Assembly (NCBI RefSeq): GCF_052857255.1
Contig: NC_135505.1
Coordinates: 22,714,769 to 22,778,768, forward strand
DNA: 64,000 nt
Direction of reading: 5' to 3'
Source: Amblyomma americanum
Taxonomy: Eukaryota > Arthropoda > Arachnida > Ixodida > Ixodidae
Shown here one piece after another: positions 47,401-57,643 of this stretch (within the stretch, counting starts at the first letter, position 1; the number at the start of each line of letters is the position of its first letter). The position numbers were made by a program, and so were the translations under genes. The notes beneath the pieces were generated by a model. That model did not search any database. It was not told the DNA's origin and saw nothing but the letters and a program-made list of their open reading frames with translations.

Positions 47401-47930
47401 GTCTGGCGGTCTCCCCATTGTCCCCGCACAGCGTGGAACCCGAGACGGCACATCAATTCTTGTTTATCTGTTGCCGCTTCTCCTTTTCTACGGAGGCGCC
47501 TTAAGCACCCGTTACGACAGCTCGTCTAAGTCTGTCTGCTGGGGTTGTTCTGTCTCTTGGTGTTTGCACCCTTGGGTGCAGCAACAGGAATATGCTTTCC
47601 ACGATTGAAACTTTATTTTCAGACACGAAACGGCTGACATCCTAAACCTTTTCTGAATTTCATCTCGGTACTCGTGTACAAAATTCAACTAAAAATTATC
47701 CAAAACTTCCCAAACTAGACTTAGTTAGTCCCGTTCTCTTTTTCAGTCACCATCTAACAGTGCTCGAATTTTAATTTCAAACAACAAATCTGCATTCTTA
47801 TTTTTATTTTAGTTTATTAATGTTTTGATTTCACAGTCTTGAGCCCCTGTCAGTCGCCGCCTCTGTCTTGGCCAATCCCCCGCAGTGGGTATGCGCCATT
47901 ATCCTCTTGAGGACAACAACAACAACAAAA

Positions 47931-48030
47931 CGCTCGGCCTCCGGGATGGCACGCGGACGATGACGAGACATTAAAAACCTGTTCTTGGGCCTGCCACTGT
48001 CTGGTTCGGGTCCTTCCTCCCGATGGCGCT
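47931..48030 (+). repeat. 5' LTR, right piece
   Basis: CGCTCGGCCTCCGGGATGGC, AACCTGTTCTTGGGCCTGCC and CTTCCTCCCGATGGCGCT match 52505-52595. It is separated from the left piece by 8.2 kb of LINE. CCTGGTAGCGCC follows, where a primer-binding site would be. Confidence 0.75.
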
Positions 48031-48054
48031 CGACAGCAGCCCTGGTAGCGCCGA

Positions 48055-48861
48055 AACATTACGATAATGTTACATGTTTGTTATGGTCAAATGTTATTTC
48101 ACTGTGCTTAATGCCCTTTTTTCCTACGTCATTGTAATGTTAATTATTAACGTTAAAATAACCGCCAGCGAACATTACTTACACATGTAAAGAACATAAA
48201 TGTAACATAAATGTAACATTCTCGAAGATGGTGAAGCAGCCCTGCGCAAGCATCCAGGTCCGCCGGTTGTGCGGGCGCACAATTTACAACGCTTTACAAG
48301 AACCAGCAATGAGGGCGACACTTCAGTTCCACTATATACAGCACAACAAACTCGTATTCACTCACCTCCGAATGAATATCATTCCAAAACCTTATATACC
48401 AAGCTTGTATATAAGGTATATAAGCTTGTATACAAGGGTATATAAGTCAAGCTTATATACCCATTACAAAGGGATGTCCCATGATTGATAGTGGCGATAT
48501 GGGTAATAACCAAAGTTTTCTGACAAAATAATGGGGCGCTGCATGCAATCTATGGTGAGCAGTATCCAAGAGACGTGGTTGCAAAGTACTACTAGTTGTA
48601 GAACATATTTACAGAAAAAACAGTGGGAAAGGTGCTGGAAATCAGTGCTTCAAATATTTGTAATTTTATTCTATAGTTATGACTAACATTATAACGTTTC
48701 GAAGAGTATATTAAAATGGTGTTTTTTTAGAGCGTCAAAATAGCGTTTTCTATATAACACACAATGTTATATGTTAATTTTTAACGTTAAAATAACATTA
48801 CAATGGAACATATAACATTACGACAACTTACATAACACTTTTATAACACTATTATAATGCT
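48055..48861. mobile_element. MITE-like element with ~30-bp imperfect TIRs
   Basis: AACATTACGATAATGTTACA at the left end pairs with the inverse of the right end (AGCATTATAATAGTGTTATA when reversed). The sequence is AT-rich, non-coding, with internal copies of TTAACGTTAAAATAAC at 48146 and 48778. It lies between the 5' LTR and gag of the gypsy element. The target duplication was not resolved. Confidence 0.55.
48395..48470. repeat. Palindromic TATATAAGCTTGTATAC cluster
   Basis: Repeated GTATATAAG, AAGCTTGTATA, TACAAG and CAAGCTTATATAC words form overlapping inverted repeats. Confidence 0.75.
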
Positions 48862-48927
48862 CGGTGCTAACTTGGAGGTGACAGCCGGACGTGATCCCTG
48901 TGGCTCTTGCTGACACGAGGTAAGGGC

Positions 48928-49725
48928 ATGGAGGACAACCAAGACACGCTCTCTATGCAAAACGCGGAACGCAGATTGGTGCCGACTTCGGTGCCTCAGG
49001 CCCTGGCACCACTTTCAGGCGTTGCTGTCCACATGCTGCCCTTCTGAGAGAGCAACCCAGCACTCTGGTTTCATCAGATCGAGGCCCACTTTGAACTAGA
49101 CCGCGTCACGACTCAAGCCACGCGTTATTTATACGTTGTCTCTGCCCTACTTCTGACGGTGGCTGAAGAAGTCGCCGATCTCTTGGCCCAATTCCACTTT
49201 AACCCCCCCACCCCCTCCCCCGTGAATCCACACGATCAGCTCAAGACAGCGCTCCTCGCGCGCACTGCAGCGTCGACGGGAACGCGTATTCAGCAGAATC
49301 TTTTCGCTGAGGAGCTTGGATACCGCTGATCCAGTCCACTGCTGCGTCGCATGATGCAGCTTCTCGGAGCTCAAGCGGTAGACGACACTCTCCTGACCGA
49401 GCTATTCCTCCAACATCTGTCGGTGCACGTCCAGATTATCTTGGCTTGCTGCCTCAACTATGAACATCTCTCAACTTGCCGACTTAACCGACAAGATCGA
49501 CAAGATCCTCCAGGGTGGCAATCACTCTGCCCAGGTCGCCACAGTCAGCTCTACAGATGTCGCCCCTTCTGCTCTTCCGCCACCCAACCGTTTCCATCCG
49601 GAGCAGCCGACCCCGTCCGTATCTATCGATCAGCTCTGACAACGCCTCGAGCAGCTAATCGCTACGATGTCGTCTCCAGCACGCCCAGGGTCTCGACTGC
49701 ATCACTGACGGCGCACACCATCTAG
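48928..49725 (+). pseudogene. Gypsy gag (broken)
   Basis: ATG at 48928 begins MEDNQDTLS. A stop at about 49048 follows, then conserved ALWFHQIEAHFELDRVTT (family W-F-x-x-(I/V)-E-x-x-F), PHDQLKTALLARTA, LLRRMMQLLGAQAVDD and LLTELFLQHLSVHVQIIL. Downstream frames are lost. Capsid-type protein of a gypsy element. Confidence 0.7.
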
Positions 49726-49859
49726 CTCTGGTTCCCAGGAGCGCCGTCCTGACCCACCATTCCGGCCACCGCTCTGTTATTAACACCGACGATTCGGCGC
49801 CAATAGCCGCCACTGCCTACTTCCGTACTCTTGAGCGGGAAATCAGCCGGCCGACCGCT

Positions 49860-50201
49860 AGCGGCGACGGGGGTGACGGCCTCGAATCCTGTCGCCTTTT
49901 CTACGTCACCGATAAGACCACCGAAACCTTGTTCCTAATTGATACTGGTGCCCAAGTCAGCGTCCTATTTGCTACGCGCCACGACCGCACATCGCAATTA
50001 ACTGTTCACCTATCTTCGCGCCGTGAACGGCACCGCATTCCGGTCTACAAACAGCGTTCTGTGACAGTGAACCTCTGTCTCCGTCGAGTTTTTCCATGGA
50101 TTTTCGTGGTTGCTGACGTCCGCACGTCTATCATTGGTGCTGACTTCCGCACTCACCATGGTCTTCTTGTCGACCTCAAGTCTCGCCGTCTTCTGTATTA
50201 G
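49860..50201 (+). pseudogene. Gypsy aspartic protease region
   Basis: TLFLIDTGAQVSVLFATRHD carries the D-T-G-A catalytic motif. About 80 residues on, VVADVRTSIIGADFRTHHGL matches the family's (I/V)-I-G-x-D-F block. The frame stays open to a stop at 50199. In active elements it cleaves the gag-pol polyprotein. Confidence 0.75.
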
Positions 50202-50319
50202 ACCACTCGCCTCTCGGTCGAGTGGTTTTCCAACGAAGGCCACTCATGAGTGGCTCCTTCCTGTTGCCGCGGTTGCCGATCCTCCGTTTGGGCCATTACT
50301 CCGCAAATATATGACCCTT

Positions 50320-51318
50320 GATTTGAAGAAAATAGCGCCAGAGCATGCAAACCACGAAAAGACAAGGACGAGACACAAAGCGCTAACTCACAACTAATTT
50401 TATTGAAACCAGGCAGCGCCTTTATATGGCGACGTTTCACTGAAAAAAGAAGGAGGAGGGCAGGAAAGGTAAAGAAATCTAAGCGACCATCACAGCGAGC
50501 ACACATGAGCAAGCGGTAACCAAAACAAAAACAAAAAAGTTAAAGATTATTTAAGGGCGGCATCTAAAAATTCGAACTCGGACGAAAAAAGTAAAACAGA
50601 TGGGGTGCTAACACACCTATTGCCAAATTTCCTTATGTAAAAAGCCTCCAGACATTCACGTGCCTTCTCATCTGTGCTTTTGCCAAGAATCTTAGTCTGA
50701 CTCTCCATTCATTATGTGTTCCACAGGAGTGGTCTATGCTATCCCCTTAACGTGTGGGAAGACCTATGTTGGCCAGACTGGGCGCTGCATCAACGAGCGC
50801 TTGGGGGAACATGCCCGAAATTTATCAGATCTAAAGGATAAATATGCACATTTGTAAGCGCATATTAGGGGTTGCGACGGATACGAGGCACGATTGAGTC
50901 AGAATAAGGTTCTTGGCAAAAGCACAGATAAGAAGGCACGTGAATGTCTGGAGGCTTTCTACAGAAGGAAACTTGGCAATAGGTGTGTCAGCACCCCATC
51001 TGTTTCACTTTTTTCGTCAGAGTTCGAATTTTCAGATGCCGCCCTTAAATAATCTTTGTTAACTTTTTGTTTTTGTTTTGGTTACCGCTTGCTCATGTGT
51101 GCTCGCTGTGATGGTCGCTTAGATTTCTTTACCTTTCCTGCCCTCCTCCTTCTTCTTTTTTCAGTGAAACGTCGCCATATAAAGGCGCTGCCTGGTTTCA
51201 ATAAAATTAGTGGTGAGTTAGCGCTTTGTGTCTCGTCCTTGTCGTTTCGTGGTTTGCATGCTCTGGCGCTATTTTCTTCAAATCAAGTATGCACCAACTC
51301 GCCCAAAAACAAGTGTTA
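50320..51318 (+). mobile_element. PLE carrying only a GIY-YIG domain, with ~390-bp inverted arms
   Basis: The 11-bp target duplication ATATGACCCTT is at 50309-50319 and 51319-51329. The left arm (about 50320-50705) is the inverse of about 50900-51296, including the end of the endonuclease reading. The unique middle (50730-50870) encodes VVYAIPLTCGKTYVGQTGRC followed by ERLGEH, a GIY-YIG nuclease. The reverse transcriptase is absent. A single-stranded tail GCACCAACTCGCCC lies beyond the right arm. Removing the element restores the gypsy reading frame across one copy of the duplication. Confidence 0.85.
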
Positions 51319-51329
51319 ATATGACCCTT

Positions 51330-52070
51330 ACGGCCCCACCAGACTGGACACTACCTCTGTGCCATGAGGTGCGCCATGGTATAGTCACCACTAGACAGTC
51401 TTTTTATTTCCGTCCACGTCTCCTCGCTCCGGACAAGTTCATGATCGCTCGTGCAGAATTTGAACACATGCTCGAGTTCGACATTATTCGACCGGCTTCT
51501 AGCAGCGGGGCTACTCTTCTTCATATGGTCCTTAGAAAGACCAGGTACTAGCTGCCATGTGGCGACTACTGCCCCCTCAACGCTCACATCATACCCGACC
51601 GCTACCCACTGCCCCATATACAGGACTTTATCGCCCCTCTTTATGACATCACCATCTTCACAAGGATTGATCTCGTCCGTGCCTACCACCAAATTCCAAT
51701 GGCAGAGGAAGATATTCCGAATACAGCTATCACAACGCCTTTCGACTCTTCGAATTTCTGCGGATGCCATTCGGACTGCGAAACACTGCGCAGACCTTTC
51801 AACATTTCATCGACACCGTTCTTCGCGGTCTGCCCTTCGTCTTCGCCTGCGTCGACGACCTTCTTGCGGCCAGCCACTCCACAGACGAGCACCTGGACCA
51901 TCTGCGCCAGTTGTTCATCCGTCTCTCTGCCCATGGGATTGTCATCAGTGGTACTAAGAGTGAATTTGGTGTACCTTTTCTTGACTCCCTTGGTTATCAC
52001 GTCGACCCAAGTGGCATTCGCCCTCTTCCGTCCAAGGTACAAGTGATCGCAAATTTTCCGCAACCATCGA
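51330..52070 (+). pseudogene. Gypsy reverse transcriptase (two frames)
   Basis: RAEFEHMLEFDIIRPASSSG (family x-x-E-F-x-x-M-L-x-x-G-I-I-R-P-S-S-S), then [20 protein letters not shown]. After a frame shift [20 protein letters not shown] and the active-site block [13 protein letters not shown] follow. Similarity fades after [20 protein letters not shown], with a deletion removing RNase H and integrase. Confidence 0.8.
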
Positions 52071-52407
52071 CATCAACCACCGCGCTCTGGGCCCCCTCGT
52101 CAAACTTAAACCTCCTCGGGCCTCAGAACGGCTACCTATGTTTTCGCGCGGCATGACTCCCACCGCAGCCATCTTCAGCCACAGTACCGCGGGCCGTTTT
52201 CTGTTCTAGATAGCCGTCCCAACTCAAACATCAAAGATATGGACGGTTCGCCCGATACTGCAGCCTTCGACCGGTTGAAGCCTGTCTACCTCCTCAACAA
52301 CTCCTCTGCTTCTACCACCACTCGTCTGTGCGCAACTACCTGGCATCGCGCAGCGTTCACTGGCACCTCGGTATACGTCTCACTCCTTGCTCTGCTCCTC
52401 GCTTGGT

Positions 52408-52434
52408 GGGGAGGGGGAGGGGAGGGGGTTGGGC
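52408..52434 (+). other. Polypurine tract of gypsy element
   Basis: A G-rich run (GGGGAGGGGGAGGGGAGGGG) ends directly before the 3' LTR. In active elements it primes plus-strand synthesis. Confidence 0.8.
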
Positions 52435-52598
52435 TGTAGCAGCGCCCTCTCTGGACAGTTGAAGCGGCCGATAAAGATGTAGCGACACGAGCCGCGTGCT
52501 AGAATGCTCGGGCTCCGAGGTGGCACTCGGACGATTAAGAACCTGTTCTTGAGCCTGCCACTGCATGGTTAGGGTGCTTCCTCCCGACGGCGCTCTAC
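52435..52598 (+). repeat. 3' LTR of nested gypsy element
   Basis: It starts TGTAGCAGCGCCCTCTCTGG. It contains AAGAACCTGTTCTTGAGCCT and ends near GGCGCTCTAC. It serves as the uninterrupted reference for the split 5' LTR. Confidence 0.8.
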
Positions 52599-52814
52599 GA
52601 TACATTTAAGCAGGGCCAGAGTTTTTTTTTTTCTCCATTGAGAAAGCAGATGCAAGTACGCTTTGGCATAAACAGGCGTCAGAGATTCTAGCCGTCGGTA
52701 GCGGGAGAAAATGGAGCGTAACGGCCGTGTCTGTACCTATTCAGGTTTATAAAAGTTACTGCTACGCTACGGAAACATAGCCAGTGATCCCTTGGGGTGA
52801 CGTAATGGTTCCTA

Positions 52815-53104
52815 GGAGTGAAGACAAGCGCAGCTAAGGTCGTCAGAGAGTGAGGTGGGTGGATGAGATTAGGCAGTTTGCGGAGATAGGGTGGCCGCAG
52901 CCGGCACAGGAAAGGGTTAATTGAGTGGACCCGATGGCAAGACGGGCGAGTTGGTGATACATACTTCTGGTCCTGTTGTAGCGCTGGTCCTGTTGTTTCC
53001 TTTATATGATGTCCTAGTCTTTTGCGCTATTTTCCCAGCAGTAATTGAGTGGGGATTAGGAGAAACCTTTGCCCTGAAATGAATGCAGTTAGGCTGATGA
53101 TGTT
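52815..53104 (+). mobile_element. RTE-type LINE 3' tail, copy E, with an insertion
   Basis: GTGAGGTGGGTGGATGAGAT, AGGCAGTTTGCGGAGATAGG, then after an insert AGGAGAAACCTTTGCCCTGA and GGCTGATGATG match other RTE tails. The insert occupies 52929-53041. Confidence 0.75.
52929..53041 (-). mobile_element. 113-bp insertion with 11-bp target duplication, PLE-related end
   Basis: It is flanked by TAATTGAGTGG at 52918-52928 and 53042-53052. Near its left end GACGGGCGAGTTGGTGATAC is the inverse of the CACCAACTCGCCC tail of the PLE at 50320-51318. The end near 53020 reads TTTTGCGCTATTTTC, also found at the PLE arm end (GGCGCTATTTTC). Confidence 0.75.
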
Positions 53105-53711
53105 GGTGGAGATGTCGCATGTCGCATGGAGATGTCGGCAGATGTGGCATGTTACTCCAAATCATACGAGAACCACGCCATGGCGAATTCACACATTCCC
53201 GCAGCTGCCCAAAAGTCTTTTCAGACAAGAAGGGGAGGGTGATTTGGGGGCTTTAGGTTTAATATGGTGGGGGATGGGGCTGAGAAGAACAGAGACGACT
53301 CGGAGGTGCAATATTTACAGACTATTTTCTAAAAAGAAAACGTTTCATAACCCGTGCCATACACTGATGTATTCATAAGGTCGCTTTTTAAAGTTATTTT
53401 TTTCCGGCAATGTGGATATAAAGCTTCCGTGCAGGCTTATTGACCTCAAGATCATTATAACTGCGCAAAGAATTCCAAATATACACATATTATGGCTATC
53501 TTGTGCACTCAAGGTGCCTTTTCCTTCTGTCACTTCAATGTCATGTCCCTGTCTCATAAGCGCGCTTCTACATTTCTGAACAAGTACGCAAGCTATAGTT
53601 TCAAATGTTGATCAGACGAGGGTTTCCTGACTGTTCGGAAACTGCAAGGGGAGCAAACGCACTGAGCAATAATTATTAACCACGTCGGCTTCGACTTCTG
53701 TTCATTTTCAG
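53105..53711. other. Intron 13 end, nothing recognised
   Basis: No repeat or coding motif recognised before the exon 14 acceptor. Confidence 0.5.
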
Positions 53712-53856
53712 CTATCTTCGTCCTGGTGGGCAGCATATCTCTGCACCTGTCCGCGCTTCGAGGCAGCCAGACCCTGCATGCCAGCATGCTCGAACGAGTC
53801 CTGCGTTCGCCGATGTCCTTCTTCGACACCACACCGATGGGCAGGATTCTCAACAG
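53712..53856 (+). CDS. ABCC1-like: ABCC exon 14: TMD2 second helix and cytosolic loop
   Basis: The acceptor GTTCATTTTCAG ends at 53711 and the donor GTGAGC starts at 53857. The first two bases complete Thr (A|CT), and it ends with AG of an Arg codon. It encodes [18 protein letters not shown], then [26 protein letters not shown]. The latter is the invariant ABC cytosolic motif (L-x-x-x-x-L-x-x-P-M-x-F-F-x-T-x-P-x-G-R-I-x-N-R). It is separated from exon 13 by a 15.6 kb intron full of nested elements. Confidence 0.97.
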
Positions 53857-54079
53857 GTGAGCGTTTTCTCTCTATCTCAAAGAATAAAATAATACAATGT
53901 AATGAGAAGAATGCAATGCCAATGGAATACAGCACACTTAGTACAGTAGAATGGGACGTGATGCTATAGATACAGTATGAAATTGTACAACACAATACTA
54001 ATCAATGCAGAGTTATAAATAGGCTATAGGAGGCATTAACAACAAAAGTAAGAAAACTTCACACATCAAAACACTGGCC

Positions 54080-54540
54080 CTGAGACAGATATTAATGCTA
54101 TTTATTCGCGGCAAACGTTGCTGAATACCTGTTTCAGTTTAGTATGGTCGCGCTTGTTCACAATGTTATACGGTAGCTGGTTTCAATTTTCTATAACTGT
54201 TGGTATAAAAGATTTATTGAAGGCTGCTCTTTGTCCTTGAAAACGCTGGCGGCTCAGGGGACTAAAAAGACGGTGTTCTGATCGGAGCTACAGATTTTGT
54301 GTCGTGGCGCACGGTCAAGAAAACTGCAATATAATTTATGAAAGGGGCAGAGTCTCGCGAGCTCTCGGCGGTGCTCAAGTAATTGAAGTTTAAGCGTTGA
54401 TTTGATTCCTGGTGATGAAATGTGATGTAACGGGCTGCGCGGTTCTGAACGGCTTGTAAGGTGTTCATTAGTACGCTTGATGAGGAATCCATACAGTACA
54501 TGCATATTCAAGTTTTGTACGGTTGAAAGTTTCATAGGCT
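54080..54540 (-). mobile_element. LINE C-terminal fragment
   Basis: The minus strand gives MYCMDSSSSVLMNTLQAVQN followed by RAARYI, the L-x-x-(V/I)-Q-x-R-A-A-R-x-I motif after the RT of CR1/Jockey-type LINEs. RRELARLCPFHKLY follows in the neighbouring frame. Family not resolved. Confidence 0.6.
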
Positions 54541-55738
54541 TATTTTCGAAAACTAGGAGGGAGTTAGTGTGTTTGATTGCACCCTTTTTCTATGTTCCAT
54601 CACGGTGCGAAGTGAGATAGATACTGCGCCTTTCATTCTTTCACAACCAATTTAATGCTAACATGATCCTTGTTAGTGCCCTGTACTACATCTGTGAATA
54701 TACAATGGCTATAAGTTGCGCAGTCACTGTGAGGTTTTCCAACGGCCTCCATAAAGTGTTTTTACCCCAGAATAACTGACATTTAGGCGAGCAAATTGGT
54801 TAAGATTGATTTTGAGGGAAGAAAACAGAACAAAGGCAGCAGGTGCTGCCTGATACATTTGCGGAAGTGGAGGTGGTGAAGTGAGCCATTTAGCACCGGT
54901 ATAGGTAGTTCCACACTGTGCGACTTTGTGTGTGGTATCTACGCACGGGGATCTGAGGAATGTATATAATCAGGGTGGGTACCTAGTAGTAATTGCAGCA
55001 AGGAGTCCGGTGCCTTCGTGCGCTCCCTTTTACCCATGAACCTTCAGGCTAGCGCTAAATACTAGCTCGGCTTCAATGGCTGGCCACATCTGGCAACAGC
55101 GCCGAGAGGAGAGCTTTCGTGCAGCGAAACGTTTTACACACATATCTTGATGACGTTGATGTAGCCCTTGAAGGTGAGCTACTGAGCCCCTTGTAGGTAC
55201 ACGAGCTAATGTAGCCCCTTGAAGAAACGAACCGCCCTCCTGTCCTTTTGAGAATAGTGTTCCGAACTGATGTGATACTTGTAGATGATGGATTCCTTTC
55301 AGGTGAGCCGGCAAAGCTTAAAGTGAGTTCGTGTGATGAGAAATTAACACTTTCTTTGAATGCTCACTAAGAAGAATGCTACGTAGAACCATAACTTGCA
55401 CGCGTAGAGATTTTGGCCTTCCCTCTTTAGAATCGATGGCTAGAAGATTTAGCTTGCTGTGTTGCTTCCGAAGAAGGATGCCGACTATTTTTCATTACGA
55501 ACACGCTAACATGCAGTAGTCTGTCTCCCCACATGACATTCCTCAACAGACCCAAAGCTACTGGTGTTTAAGCAGCGTTACGAGAACAAGTCTGCCCATA
55601 GCCATAGCTGACTTTTTTGACTCACGCTTTTGCACATACCCAGAACCCGTTCATGGAAGAGAAGGCTGTTGATAATATTAAGAGAGAAAGCATGACTTGG
55701 AGTTTTTTTTTTATTAGCCACCCTCTCCCAGCGCCTTA
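54541..55738. other. Intron 14 first part, nothing recognised
   Basis: No coding motif. A short duplicated phrase (TGTAGCCCTTGAAG, TGTAGCCCCTTGAAG near 55160-55225) is the only repeat noticed. Confidence 0.45.
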
Positions 55739-56595
55739 TGTTGAATTCCAATGGCAGATCGAGAGCGCTCCGCCGGATCACAAACGGAGCGCGTAGTTCA
55801 GGCGGAGATCACTCCCACCCATTTTGCCAATGGAATGCATGCTCTCCCGCGGGGGCACTTCAGCGCAAGAATAGCTCCAAGTTCAGGCAACATGGCGGCG
55901 CCCTTCGAAGCACGGCCTCTCGCTTCACCAGCGATTCGTCCTTGCCGCTATACTGTCTCTCACGTTCACGGCAAACAAAAGGCGCACGAAGCTTTCGCTT
56001 TGTGTGATGATGCCCGCACCACAAAATTCGAGTGATGAAACGCGCCAAATTTTCAGATTGCTTCCTTATTTACAGACCTTCTAGGCTTAGAGAGTACGCG
56101 TCGTCTGACGTCAGAAAGCGCGGGAGGTTCAAACAAGTCAACGATTTTGGTCTAAAAAGCGGTCACAAAGAATTGACCGCAATAGAATTGACATCCCGTT
56201 AAGAAAATGTTTTGTTTTAACTTGTGCGGACGCGAACAAAACGAAAAATAATTACATTTGGGAGAATTCAATTTAAAAAAAAGTAAAAAATACTGCTTGT
56301 ACGTTTCCCGGATCACCGCGTAGCGACGACAGGAAGTTCGCGTATGCGACAGGACGGATGCAGCCGGTCATGACCGGAAGTAGACGCGGGAAAGTAAAAC
56401 GTCGCGCGAGGTTCCGGCCAAATTTGCCGATTTTGGCGGAGCAAATATCGCTGCTCCACGGAGCGATCCGGGATCGACGTCTGATCCCGATCTGCCATTG
56501 GAACAGACAACTCGCTCTCCCATTTTGCCATTGGAATACGATTGCTCCCAACAGAGCAGAAAAACTTGATCCGGATCTGCCATTGGAATTCAACA
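55739..56595. mobile_element. MITE-like DNA element, 857 bp, TTA target duplication
   Basis: The terminal inverted repeats TGTTGAATTCCAATGGCAGA (left) and TCTGCCATTGGAATTCAACA (right) are exact over more than 20 bases. TTA flanks both sides (55736-55738 and 56596-56598). Internal copies of TTTTGCCATTGGAAT and its inverse occur near both ends (55829, 56524). A TWA duplication is typical of PIF/Harbinger elements. No transposase is visible. Confidence 0.85.
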
Positions 56596-56673
56596 TTAAA
56601 TTCAACTTGCGCCTCGTAACCTACGCAGCTAATGGGAGTGCACTGAATACGATGGATTGTTGTGCCTGCCCAG

Positions 56674-56839
56674 GTTTTCGAAGGACATCGATACCGCTGA
56701 CGTGACACTGCGGTTCAACCTGAGGACGCTGTTCATGCAGTTCTTCAAAGCAATTGTGGCGTTTATCCTGATCTCAATGGAGAATCCTATCTTCCTCGCT
56801 GCGGTCATTCCACTGCTCATCATCTACTACTTTGTTCAG
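56674..56839 (+). CDS. ABCC1-like: ABCC exon 15: TMD2 middle helices (last exon seen)
   Basis: The acceptor GTGCCTGCCCAG ends at 56673 and the donor GTGACC starts at 56840. The first base completes Arg, 55 codons follow, and it ends in phase 0. It encodes FSKDIDTADVTLRFNLR (family R-F-S-x-D-x-x-x-x-D), then two hydrophobic helices (KAIVAFILISM, and AAVIPLLIIYYFVQ). The next family segment (R-x-Y-x-x-x-S-R-x-L-K-R) was not found up to 64000, so the next exon is probably beyond the window. Confidence 0.96.
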
Positions 56840-57549
56840 GTGACCAGGTTATCTATCTTTTTTTTAAGTTTGAGCTGATTTTTGTCCCCGAAACTCATAT
56901 TGATGTCGATAAGGTTATTCAGAAGATCTCATAGTTCGCAGACTGTGCTGGTATCTCCTGACTGGTACGAATCGGAGCGTGTAGGTGGTCTTCCCGGTGT
57001 ACATTAAATATTGAGCCTACAACTCGGACCGCTGTGAAGAACAATGCGGTCGCATGCCCTAAATAAATTGCTACAGATTTAAATATCTACCTTCATTGTG
57101 TCTCATGTCCAGCTTATTCCGGCAAACATTTTTAAAATTGTAAAATTGAAACACATTCTTACGGAGACATTGAAGGCAATAATCTATTCTTCTGATATGT
57201 AGCAAAATCTTTCTTTTAAATTGTTTCCATCGAACGCATCCAACAGCTAAGACTGTCATAGCAAACCGGGAACGCTTTTGACGACAGCAAAAATGATAAT
57301 ATATATAAAATACAACTCTGCAGTTAGGTGATCAGCGGATATATTGATTATTGTAGCGAAATCTTGCAATATATAAAATTGCGTTCATAAAGGGTTTCCC
57401 GCTCAAAAATGCTTTTGTCCAGAATTGCTGGGTATGCTTCTGTAGAAAGCGCCCCTGAGTATGTTTGTGACCGTTTGCTTGAGCCTTGAATCTTTTTATC
57501 GTACTAGTGTTAGGATAAGAGGGAGTTGGGTGAATTGATTTTGCTTGCT
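56840..57549. other. Intron 15 start, nothing recognised
   Basis: AT-rich with no motif or repeat recognised. Confidence 0.5.
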
Positions 57550-57643
57550 CACCATAGCGCAGAAAAATGAGGACAACAGAATTGATGAATAGCGCCCATC
57601 GTGCCTTCCATTCTGTTGTACTCTTTTTTTCTGCTCTATGGTG
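57550..57643. repeat. 94-bp foldback with ~33-base arms
   Basis: CACCATAGCGCAGAAAAATG and the inverse of TTTTTTTCTGCTCTATGGTG form the outer stem; ACAACAGAAT and ATTCTGTTGT form the inner stem. The loop contains GGGCGCTATTC and GGCACGAT on the minus strand, words shared with the foldback at 31708-31827. Confidence 0.75.

Larger units (their letters stand above)
39857..47930 (+). mobile_element. I-clade LINE (ORF1, EN, RT, RNase H), split by a PLE
   Basis: ORF1 at about 40150-41290 has zinc knuckles. ORF2 starts near 41300 with endonuclease pieces up to RLWDLIAE at 41752. It resumes at 44655 with NSGLRTF, the D-V-T-F strand and the S-D-H-L-P-F motif. The RT (45400-46680) and RNase H (46960-47390) follow. 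The 3' end at 47866-47930 is GGGTATGCGCCATTATC followed by (AAC)n. RNase H plus CCHC ORF1 places it in the I group. Many stops: inactive. Confidence 0.8.
39688..52598 (+). mobile_element. Gypsy-like LTR retrotransposon, deeply nested
   Basis: Matching LTR halves at 39688-39735 plus 47931-48030 (5') and an intact-length LTR at 52435-52598 (3') bracket the element. The interior has gag, protease and RT in + orientation, followed by a deletion and a polypurine tract. RNase H and integrase motifs are absent. Flanks GACAC (39683-39687) and GATAC (52599-52603) may be a mutated 5-bp target duplication. It contains, from left to right, an I-clade LINE (itself holding a PLE), a MITE and a second PLE. 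Confidence 0.8.
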
